This document shows, piece by piece, positions 49,312 to 59,597 of a DNA stretch of 64,000 nt (position 1 is the stretch's first letter; each line of letters starts with the position of its first letter). Source of the DNA: Sipunculus nudus (Eukaryota; Annelida; Sipuncula; Golfingiida; Sipunculidae); contig CM049310.1 in the NCBI GenBank assembly GCA_026874595.1, forward strand, positions 39,377,558-39,441,557. The letters run 5' to 3'. A model generated the notes under the pieces. That model had not been told where the DNA came from. It searched no databases and saw only the letters and a program-made list of their open reading frames with translations. The position numbers and the translations under genes were made by a program.

Positions 49312-50442
49312 CTGATTATAGGATATATAAATATCTATTGAACATCCATGTGTGCTTGTGTGTACACTTTTGACTTATTTACAATAAGTAAGTCCATATC
49401 AAGTCAGTATTATCTAGTACCCAGCAATGATAAAGCTTGTGCTGTACTGTGCTACTTGGTTTAAGAAAAAGATATTACTTAAACTTTAATAAGACTAACC
49501 ACCTCAAACACATAGGTACCATGAGGGCTCCATTGCTCAGCATTACTATACCTACAATGGATCAGAGTGCTGTATAGAATATAGACGGTTTGCATGTTTT
49601 AATAATATATTAAATCTGCAGTCATTTAAGAATTAGATGCTGGGGTTTTCTTAAGATTCATACAATCGGATACAAGGAAAATTTGGCCAATTTGTTAAAT
49701 ATGACATAGTTGTTTCCACAGAAGCAAGAAATTAATGTCCAAGTGCATATACTTGAGATCATTAATTGACATGTTAATTCATATTATAATTGTACATTTA
49801 AACCTTTTGTTATGAATATTCTGAAAAAAAGCTGACTAAACTAGGGAATAGAAACATATTTCAGGAGAATGATAAAATACATTTCAGTGATTTGGAAATA
49901 GAAGATCCAGTAGGGCTTTTACAGGCATGTTTAATATGTAGAGTATCTTAAATTTCCTACAAAAGTAAGGGTGCTAATAATGAACAGTTTTATAGTGTTA
50001 AGTCTAAAATATGTGACCTTTTTAATATTTGCTGAAATAGCATCATGCATGGCATTTGGCCATTTAGATACAGTAACTCATCAGTCCGGGGCAGTGTCGG
50101 CTAAAGTGTGTCAGGAACTTTAATCTTATTAGCAAAACAGTTACGTTGATATCCTGTTACATCTGGATAATACTTTACTTCATAAAGCAGAAAATAAATA
50201 TGGAGTGATTAGAGGAAACATATTATATTTTTCTGTGTTTTTTTTTTTAAATATGGTGTACTGTGGTGGAGAAAATTTTGTAGCAAAGGATCATGGGTAA
50301 TATCATTCAAAAGCTTTTTCTGCATAATACGGTTGTTTTGTTAAACATACCATTATGCACCTGGTAATTAAATCATGTGTTTCAAAGTATTTCTGTAAAT
50401 GATATATAGATTTGGTGATGAAATACTGCTGATAAGTGTTAA

Positions 50443-50883
50443 TACTGTGGTTGGCTTCAAGTTCATAATCGTGAGTCTGAAATTTTGCGATTTCTCCATT
50501 TTGAATGTTTCACGAGGGTTTCATTTCCGTGATCTCACCAGAACCTAAGTAAAATCTTTGGTAAAGCCATACCTCTGTGTAATAAAAATGAGAATAAGTC
50601 ATGAGTTTGTAATATTCTACTCATATAAGGATGGGCCATGACACACAACACAGGTAGTTTAGATCAAATTTAAGGGAACATTTTCCCAATACCTCCATGG
50701 ATGTAATTTATTATAAAATTTCTCATTGTTATAACCTATTCATGTACAAGAATTTGTTACACTTAACAAAAGGACATACTCAATTGGCCAATATTTCCTG
50801 AGGGTTTCATAATCACCATTATTTCGCATTCACAAATATCTTGAAATTTAAACCCTCGCAAACAAAAAGGCAACCACAGAGTA
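50443..50883. mobile_element. MITE family C copy 2
   Basis: Left end tactgtggttggcttc; right end, other strand, (t)ctgtggttgcctttttgttt. Internal 'gcgatttc...cacgagggtttcattt' pairs with 'aaccctcgcaaacaaaaagg'. About 440 bases. Confidence 0.65.
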
Positions 50884-50977
50884 AAAATTTTCATGGAATT
50901 TGAATATCAGGCTTGATGTCTCTTTTACCTTATAAAAGTAAACAACACTATAGGCTTCTTAAACTTTCTTCAGTTAT

Positions 50978-51191
50978 CAGGGGCAGATCCAGGATTTTGG
51001 AAAGGGGAGGGTCACACCTAGGAAGACTGAAAGAAAACCTAAAATTAAAGATCCTCTGGTCCTGGATGGAGGGGCTCAAGGTCACAAAATTTTGTGTGAA
51101 ACCATTAAAAAAAGGTTTCAGATCAAAAGAGGGGTCAGGACCCCTTGACCTCCCCGACCCTCCCCCCCCCCCCCCTCTGGATGTGCCACTG
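50978..51191. mobile_element. MITE, 'cagNggcNgatccag' termini, 5-base target duplication
   Basis: Left end caggggcagatccagga; right end, other strand, cagtggcacatccagag. 'gttat' lies on both sides (50973-50977 and 51192-51196), consistent with a target-site duplication. The right half has a C-rich tract. The open frame across it (50913-51278) is a by-product. This terminus type is known from many invertebrate repeats; superfamily not assigned. Confidence 0.75.
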
Positions 51192-52054
51192 GTTATATTG
51201 TCATTGTTGTTTTTTGTACTTTGGTATTTGCCTCTGCAGGTATTCAGTGCACAAAGCTTGGTTAAGTATGTAATATAAGTTAACTGGCTGTGATTTTGTC
51301 TTATTTATATGGATTACATATTTAATTCAGTAGCTCTTGGAATTTCTTTTTAATAGGACACTCCTTGTCAGAAATTGCATTGAGGTCAAGTGATGAGGGT
51401 TCAGACTTAATTCATCAGAATGAAACTTAATTTATAAGTTGTATAGTATTCAGTGACACATTCATGCTAGAGAACAACTTGACCCATCTGTCAGTGTAAT
51501 ATGACAGAGGTCATGTATGAGAACAAATGCAGCTGGGGCTGGTGTTATAATCTTTTAATAGTATATAACAGAACTACACAAGGTTGAATCTGGGTGAATG
51601 GGGTAAGCTACGCCATACTAAAAGTTGACTGATATAAAGTAGGTGCTTATGAATTTTATCATGACATTTTAGGTTTTTATTTTATTTTTTAAGTTCATAT
51701 CAGACAGTATTGCCAGAATGATGTAACATCAGGGGTGGGATTGAATAAAGAGGCTGAAAGTGGACTTTTTTTAATATTTCAGTTCTCTTGTAAATATACT
51801 TAGTTTTAGTGGACAGGTAAATATTACATGTACCGGTATCAGCTGCCATGATCACAGTACTTTATTTTTATTATTTATTTTTGTTACATGATCCTTGTTC
51901 TGTTGATGGATAGCATTTTATTAGGGTAAACAACCATGCATGGCTTATGTAAGAATGGATGGTTTTGTCAGTGGCTTTTCTGTTTAGTGAAATCACTTGA
52001 GGATGGCTAGATCTGAGTTTAGGTTTTACCACAACAGCTGTGAACATCCATAAA

Positions 52055-52172
52055 TACTGTGACACCTGTGAAATAAGACAACCTGTGGGACTGGTCTAAT
52101 TAACAGGTGGTCCTATTAGATAGGTCGTTAAAACCAATGTTGGACAGGTGGTCTTTCAGACAGGTTTCACTG
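52055..52172. mobile_element. Second copy of the 'acctgtgttaaagaccacc' MITE
   Basis: Right end 'ggtggtctttcagacaggtttcactgt' matches the family with the copy at 2744-2905; the left end (ctgtgacacctgtgaaataa) is more diverged. 'aacaggtggtcctattagata' inside supports the assignment. Confidence 0.55.
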
Positions 52173-52427
52173 TATCTGTATGTTGGTGCAGGATGTGGGT
52201 CTTATATTAAGCACTTTATTGAAATGTTGAGCTATTCATACAGGGATCAGAATTTTATCAAAAATATACAAATGATGAATTAGAATCCTTATATCTGTAT
52301 GAAAAAATCTGAAATTCACAAAACCTAATCATGATAATAGATCATTCTGCTCATTCATGTGATCTGTGGATGATCAATATAAGAAGATTCCATGCACAAG
52401 ACTGTTTATATATGGCTGTCTCAGGCA

Positions 52428-52790
52428 GGATGTATAATAGTTTACCCTTCATCTGTCTGTATGTCAGTCGGTTAACTTTTTGTGTCACCAAGATCAAGGG
52501 CTTTGAAGGATTTTCATGAAACTCACTGTAACTACTATTATATTGGTTTATATTTCTTTGAAGATTTATTTCCAGTAAAATCCATGTATATTTTATGAGT
52601 TCAGAGGTCACAGTGGAGCTGTGATGACTTACCAAATATCGGATGGATTTTCATGAGACTCATTATAAATATTTACCAATAATTTCTCACCCGTCTTAAA
52701 TTCTTGGCAAAATCCATGCAAATTTAATTAAGTTTTAGGTCATAAGACATACAATGGGCATATTATGCACTCTCGAGTTGCTCTTGTTAA
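52428..52790 (+). repeat. Repeat family B copy
   Basis: 'aggatgtataatagtttacc', 'catctgtctgtatgtcagtc', two 'ggattttcatgaaactcact' phrases (about 52510 and 52646), 'gttcagaggtcacagtgg' and 'ttatgcactctcgagttgctc'. Confidence 0.6.
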
Positions 52791-54274
52791 GGATTGTTAT
52801 GAAGTGTATTTTTGAGGATTAAATTATTCTTTATTGTTGTAACTGAGATTCACACCCTGTTATCTGAATGTGGCAAATAATATTTGCAGAAAAGAAATTG
52901 AAATGCTAAATCTAGTGGCAAATATGCAATATATTTTTTTCACCCAGGAATATAACAGAACATTTCCAATGCCAAAAAATCATCAGGTGACTATTCTCTC
53001 TACTTCATGGTTGCCAAAAATTCCTCTGCATATGGCAGATATAATGAATTTTGTAGCTGCCTTAATGAGTATAAAATTTATTTGTAGGATGAAGAGGGAG
53101 AAAGAGGTTTACAAGTCATGCAAGGACACATTGAAAATGAGTGACAGTTGTAAATGCTGTGATAATAAAATGCATACAAACACTGTGTTTTTTTTTGTGA
53201 ATAATTTTGTCAACTTTGAAAGAGAAAAGGAGCATTTTGATATATTCTAGCTTTATTTCTGGTGATTCCTTGGTAATAATATTTAAAATCATAAATATGC
53301 TTGCACTTAATCATTTGACAAATTCTAATACTGTTATACATGCACTGGTAGCAATAAGTGTACTTTTAAAAAGCCCAACAGAAGTTGTCTTGTATAGGGT
53401 CCATCCCCCTGGTGTAACCAGAACGTATTGGTTGACTTTTAATAGGGATGCGACTTCTATTAGACTTTTTATGGTGGTTTAAAGTAATGATGAGAAAGAA
53501 TTCATAAATGTTACATTTCTTATGTGAGTGTAGCCAACCCCACCCCCACCTCATTATTGTGTCCTTATTTTACACTCATATTAACATGTATGCCAAAAAT
53601 CTTATTTTACTATTTAGCCATCAAGTTACAAAATTCACATGCAATATGATACTTGATTGATATGTTGCATTTTAGTGTGAACCCTGCATCCATAATGTAT
53701 GCAATGAGCGATTTGTTTAACTTCAGTAAACCTAGGTGTTCCTCCTGTGTGACTACTTCAAAATATGGTTAGAATTGTCTAAACCATGTACTATTACAAC
53801 CTTCTAGTACATGTGTGGGTATTTTAGCAGGAAAGTTATAATGGCCATTTGTGACAGGTCAAAATATTGTGACATCTGAAAATCATGGTCAAGATGGCAT
53901 GGTTTTCTTTATGCTGGGATTTATTGTATGGTATTTTAAAAATCTTACCAGTTTTTGCATCTGCCAGGTTTCATTTCGTCCATAAAAGGACTCTCCCTGG
54001 GATTTCTGTACAAACTTGCTAAAATACAGAATTCATAAGATCAAGAAATTACAAGACTACTCGATTTACACATTTTATTTTTCTACAATCCATCTATTAG
54101 TACAACAACAAGTCCTTGATGGATCAACATGGCTGGTCATTTTGTGGTTAAATGCAGTCTGCATAGGCTGGCAAAGGCTGAATTTAGGCAGTTATTTTAT
54201 ATCAAAACTATGACATATATATTGCACAAGCCATTTAGAACACCATAACTCCTAACATGGCTGCCTCTTAAGAT

Positions 54275-54455
54275 ATATGCTCATATATGGGTATGACCAT
54301 ATACAGATACACCCATACATGAATAAAGCTTGGATAAATACTCATTTATGGATATGACAAAAGTTACATGGATAACATATATAGATATGTTCATATATGG
54401 AGATGCTCGTATGATAATTCCGTATATGGTCATGCCCTTACATGGAGTTGAACAT
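54275..54455. repeat. Degenerate minisatellite, 'catatatggatatg' unit
   Basis: Irregular repeats of 'tcatatatgggtatgacc', 'tttatggatatgacaa', 'tcatatatggagatgctcg' and 'cgtatatggtcatgccc'. Confidence 0.5.
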
Positions 54456-54664
54456 TTGTGTTTATATATTGAAGAACACATGCTATGATGGTGTATTTAC
54501 ATCTTTTGGGGGAGGTTGAGACTAGACTAAACTGCTTTAGAAAAAGCATATTTCCACATTACATATTAAGGACTGAACTTGTGAAGTAGACCTGGGCCTG
54601 TAGTAAAGCCAATGGGAATAAGGGCTGCATCCACAATGGCATTACCACATGCCCAGATGACATA

Positions 54665-55040
54665 TACTGTGGTTGGCTTCATATTGGTGGGTTTTAAATT
54701 TCGCGATTCCCAACTTTTCTGTGATTCACGAAGGTTCCATTCATATAACCATATTAAAAAGCAACACGGGGTATACCATTATCAGATGAATTAATTATAT
54801 CAAATAAAATTATTATTTAATTAATGGCAGATAATTTGAAAGATCAAACATAATTTATAACATCAATCTATGAATGTACAAGATCTATTATTATTTATGT
54901 AATGAATCAATATTTTACTTTTTCAAAGTGCCTTCCATGATGGTATCTCTAATTCAATGAGTTTTATTTTTATGATAATCCTCCTTTCGCAAATATTGCA
55001 AATTTGAAACCCTGGCAAACCAAAAGACAACTACAATATA
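54665..55040. mobile_element. MITE family C copy 3
   Basis: Left end tactgtggttggcttcat; right end 'accaaaagacaactacaatata'. Contains the family's 'tttcgcaaatattgcaaatttga' near the right end. About 375 bases. Confidence 0.65.
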
Positions 55041-56983
55041 CATGGGACCAATGTGTGCTAGCACAGGCCATGCCATCTATAGTTTCTGTCAAATACAGAG
55101 ACTTCATTCAACACATGGCAAAGAACAAGTGAATAATGTAAAACGGCATGTATTCATAAATGGTGAAAAAGCTGTAAGAAAACAACTCATCACAAATATA
55201 TTCAAAGTATCTCAAGAAACAAATCAAACCTGTAAAATTTATTATTTATCAACGTATTTTGCATTTTATAGACAAACAAGGGAAAATCAGAACCTGATGA
55301 AGCTATCTTATACTGAAATAAAGTGAAAAATATAACATCATATATTGCTCAAACCAGTACAAAAGATACATAACTGAATTATATTTAATAGGTTTCACCT
55401 GAACATTTTTAATCAAGTTCTATTTCTGCAGGTTTACCATAATGTTTACCGGCTCAATCAGGGAAAGGAATCAAAATTTGCAAAAATAACAGAACTATAT
55501 CAGGAGGTATATGTACACTAAAATACAGGAACAAAATTAATAAAGTATAACAAAGTTCAAAATATGATACACTGCCTTCCTTACATTTTCCCATGCACTG
55601 GATGCAAAACTTCACAGAAACTAGTGTAATAATCTTTGTACTATACAGCATTTCTATATCAAGTTAATGTATATATAAATACCCAAATTGCCAAATACTG
55701 CACAAAGTTCTTATGACCAGCCAGGTCAGCAAAGACAAACAACAGCAATGCAAGATCAGATAAATCCCAGCAGCATCATGCAGCATCAACACAGCAGTGA
55801 TCATGGGAAAAAAATAATCACACAGAGAAAATCACAAAATGTTAAAAAGACAAATACAGCCAAAGTGAGTGACATGCACAAGTGCTGCCACCTACTGTTC
55901 AAAGGGAAAGCTACTTTTTCAAAATGTTAAAGAAGAACATCATCAATGCAGGTCACCTGGTCCTATTTGTTTACATGACCTGAAGGAGAGTAGTAAATGG
56001 TCTGGCTTTCTCTGGTTGGCTCTAGCCATCATGTGATGGAGTATCAAAAACACTCCATTGTTTGAATTTTACGTATGTTAAGCATAATTTCCAATAAAAT
56101 TGACAGTATTGGTCAATTTTTTTTAAATCTGTGGCCAATCAAAGACATGTTGTCCAAATGCTTGTTTGGGCTTCACTGCATTCGGGCAAGGATGGTTAAA
56201 AAAGGAGATACACAAGCCCCCATTTTCTTGGTCTAGTTTGACTGAGGAACAACACATGCTCAGGTAAAAAAAAAAAAAGGTTTAATATCAGAATTTATTC
56301 TGAAAACTATTTAAAAGAGGTCGAAACTTCAGGTGTTTTATATATGCTATATAGGGATTGTCAGATTGTCCCCAGTTTGATTTATAGATGGCTTACCATG
56401 TTTCTCAGGAAATGTAATTCATGAAAAAACTCACAATATGCACTTTAAATTTCTGAAAAAAATGAAGTTGAAAGAGTTACAAATACTTTATTAAATGAAA
56501 GACTTCAAATGAACTCCTATACATATGGCACCGGTAAAAATAATTAAATTTGAACATTTTTTAATTGGCTTATCACTGTGAAAACTCAAACAAGAGATCA
56601 TGACACACTATATAAAGTCATTTTTTTTTCACATGGTTTTGTTATGTGATATTAAGATTAATAAATAGAGGATACAAAATCTGCCTCATACTAATTTTGT
56701 ACTAATACTGGAATAGGTGCTGTAATCATTGGTTCCTTTATGTGGAGTGACTTCATTAACATTTATGGCTGCCTTTAATATTTTTTTTTTAATTAAGCAT
56801 CTGACAATCACAAATGTTACACTGTAAGCAAGATAAGGCAAATACACTGATTCATCCACATTAAATGTCCCACTGTCTGGTGCCCAGTTTTGGGAACATT
56901 ACTGTAAACAATGAGATATTATTTCAAATATCTTAATATGTTCAAACTAATTACTGCACATACCATGTCACAGTGTAAGCATG

Positions 56984-57004
56984 AAAAAAAAAAAAAAAAA
57001 AAAA
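56984..57004. repeat. Poly(A) run of 21
   Basis: A homopolymer of about 21 A. It could be the tail of a retroposed copy, but no retroelement is seen upstream. Confidence 0.8.
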
Positions 57005-58263
57005 CTTTCCTAAGATTAAAGTTTATTTTATGGTACCAGTACCAGAGGTCAAGACCAATGATCATATGTATAAATATTTTAGTCCTAATACGGACGTTGG
57101 ATGTGAATGATTTGCAATATCAAAACTATTTTAAATATGTGGGCACTAAACAATGGAAGGGAAATTAATTATAATGACAATAACAACAAAACAATATACT
57201 TTAGTTCTCTTAAAAACTGATTTTTTTCAATCTACAATACTATTTTCACTAATTAGCTTACTTTTTAAAAGTATTTTTCAATATAATACTTCTTTTCATG
57301 CACTTATTATTATTTCACATTTTACCAACTGCAAATGCAAATGTGAGTAAAAAACACTTTGTCTATGAAGTAAACAAATGCATATTATCTTGGACAGGGC
57401 GTTGGAACATTAAATCTTAAACAGTGGGGAGTTACTCAGACAACCATTACAAAATAATAATTACTACCACTATTATTTGATCCCTTTAATAATTCAGATA
57501 TCAAACTTTTTAGGGCAAGTAAAGATTAAATGTCCAGTAATATTTAGATATATAACCAAGGTTAATATCCTATATCAGTGATCACAGAATATAGAATTAT
57601 TGTTTTTTCCACTGATTTACTAAATATCAACTGTGGAGACATATTTAAAAGTTGCTTTTACATGTATACGCTTGTACTTTAAACAGTCATTAACATCTGC
57701 AAGAATATCTTGATGTGATGCTATTTTAGCATCATATTCTTTCTTTAATTAAAATTCCACCTTCTTTTGCTTCACAACATAGCACACAACACTTATATGT
57801 AAATGAGTGTTATAACACATGTAAATGAGTGTTATTACAGGAAAGTAGGGATATCTAATAGCCACAAAAGTGACAAATGCTGAATGCATCACACAGACAC
57901 TATAGATATCTCAGAGAATTACCTGGTTATGTTTTAATATTTCATCATTCCACCCCTCAAGGTGTGATGTCATAACCTACTGGTGGGATATGCCCATTAA
58001 ATACAAATAGGGGTGACTACCTTTCAGCATGCCTTTCAGTGATAATAGTCTAGGATTTTAAAGTATTCTTAAGGCCCGCCACCCATCCTAAGATACCTGG
58101 AAAGGCAAAGTTACTTTAAATCCCTTCTCTACATACACAACACTGTTACCTAAAGTGGTATGAAATGTTCTGTCACCCCTATGCCTAGAAATGGGAAATC
58201 CCCACTGTCTCAATAATATGGACCCTACTATAATATAAAACTCTGTAAAGTAAAAACTAGTCC

Positions 58264-58281
58264 CATATATATATATATTAT

Positions 58282-58348
<67 letters not shown>
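58264..58348. repeat. (AT)n microsatellite
   Basis: About 85 bases of AT dinucleotides with a few interruptions, able to form a cruciform. Its length is likely variable. Confidence 0.95.
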
Positions 58349-58351
<3 letters not shown>

Positions 58352-59567
58352 AAATAGATTTTATAAAAATCTTGGGTACTATGATGAGCTCTGTATAAAC
58401 ATGTAAAGCCTTTATATACCTGTAACAATACTTTTGCATATACCTGTCAACAGTGGTTTACAAATCATATTCAAGGCTGGTGTGAAACTGTGCAAATAGT
58501 CAATACTTACATGTGGAGATTAATTTTAATCTGTATGACAACAAAATATTGCACACTCAGTGTCTTATATAATGCCTTGATCCCTGCACCTGAGAGACCT
58601 CTGACACTGTCAGTCATTTACCTATGTAAGAGGTTTTGGGGTAGGTCCACAGGTGTCAAACTGAGGTCATATGCAAATTGATACATTTCACATCTGGTTT
58701 TATAAACTAGATGTCAGAGAATTATTCACTACTGTTCAGGATGACTTTTTGTAATGTTCTTATCTGAGTATTAAGTTTTTCTTTTGTCAACACACTGGTG
58801 TCAAGTGCTGAAACAAGTATTCACTCAATTCAGTCACAGTAATTCTAAAAGGTTGCTCAAGTCCTAAAACAGATTTCAGTTCTAGAGTCCTAGAGTTATG
58901 TTGCTGAGTATTTTAACACAAATGTAATGATGTCACAATATCCATTCATTCAACAATGATGTACTGGGTGCAAGTATTATCATGCCTAGTAGTTTCGACA
59001 AAGTCAGATTTAAGGATTAATTCACACTGATTTTGGATATGGATGTTGATGCAGCACGTTACTGTGCAGGTCTGACCCAACATTTTCTTAATATGGTGAT
59101 GTTTATACAACACTGATCAGTTCATGTGTTTGAAAGAACATGACAGAATATTATCCAGCAATTCATAATGCATGTTTATAACCACAATAATATTTAGTGC
59201 ATTGCACAATGGGGTGATGAGATGGGGCATTCCCCCCTTTCATTCACAAACAGGATGTCATAGAAAAAATTGCATGCACACCTGCACCCAATTTTTAATT
59301 GCATTATCTTTAAAGGAGCAATTAAACAACAGAATCCTTTAAAGAATCCGTTAATCCTGAACAGTAGTGAATGTTGATAGTGTGTGAGCCATGAAACTGA
59401 TGTGTAACCATCACAAGACTCGGGCCCGATGTTCTGTTGTAGGGCACGGTCATCGCGGTTAAAAATACCGCTAAAGGTGTTCTTACCCAGAGAAATAGCT
59501 GTTGACTATACTGCTCTCGAGTATGAATATTTTATAAAAAGATTCTCCGCTGGAGGTCTCAATACCT

Positions 59568-59597
59568 CTACATTCTCCTCTGTGTAGCCTTCAGGGC
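59568..59597 (-). CDS. FLOT1: Flotillin-1 terminal coding exon
   Basis: 30 bases: nine residues (ALKATQRRM) and TAG after acceptor TTCATTGCAG. It continues phase 0 from the previous exon. Flotillin-1 tails are short and variable, so sequence cannot confirm it. Confidence 0.6.
   Translation of the reverse strand, partial: ALKATQRRM

Larger units (their letters stand above)
49312..59567. other. Intergenic region between SKI2 and flotillin
   Basis: SKI2 and flotillin converge here, so both 3'UTRs lie at its edges (an AATAAA at about 50188-50194 is one candidate for SKI2). The rest holds MITE-like elements (50443, 50978, 52055, 54665), a family B copy (52428), a minisatellite (54275), poly(A) at 56984 and an AT microsatellite (58264). 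No further coding gene recognised; the frames at 52870-53250 and 55688-55930 match nothing I know. Confidence 0.6.

Noticed and set aside
50913-51278. 121-codon frame with a proline run
   Set aside because: Arises from the C-rich tract of a MITE (50978-51191).
52870-53250. 126-codon plus-strand frame
   Set aside because: Composition like surrounding AT-rich DNA, no recognised motif, no splice or promoter context.
55688-55930. 80-codon Gln/Ser-rich frame
   Set aside because: No recognisable domain; short frames of this size are expected by chance.
58228-58428. 66-codon Tyr/Ile frame
   Set aside because: Product of the AT dinucleotide repeat.
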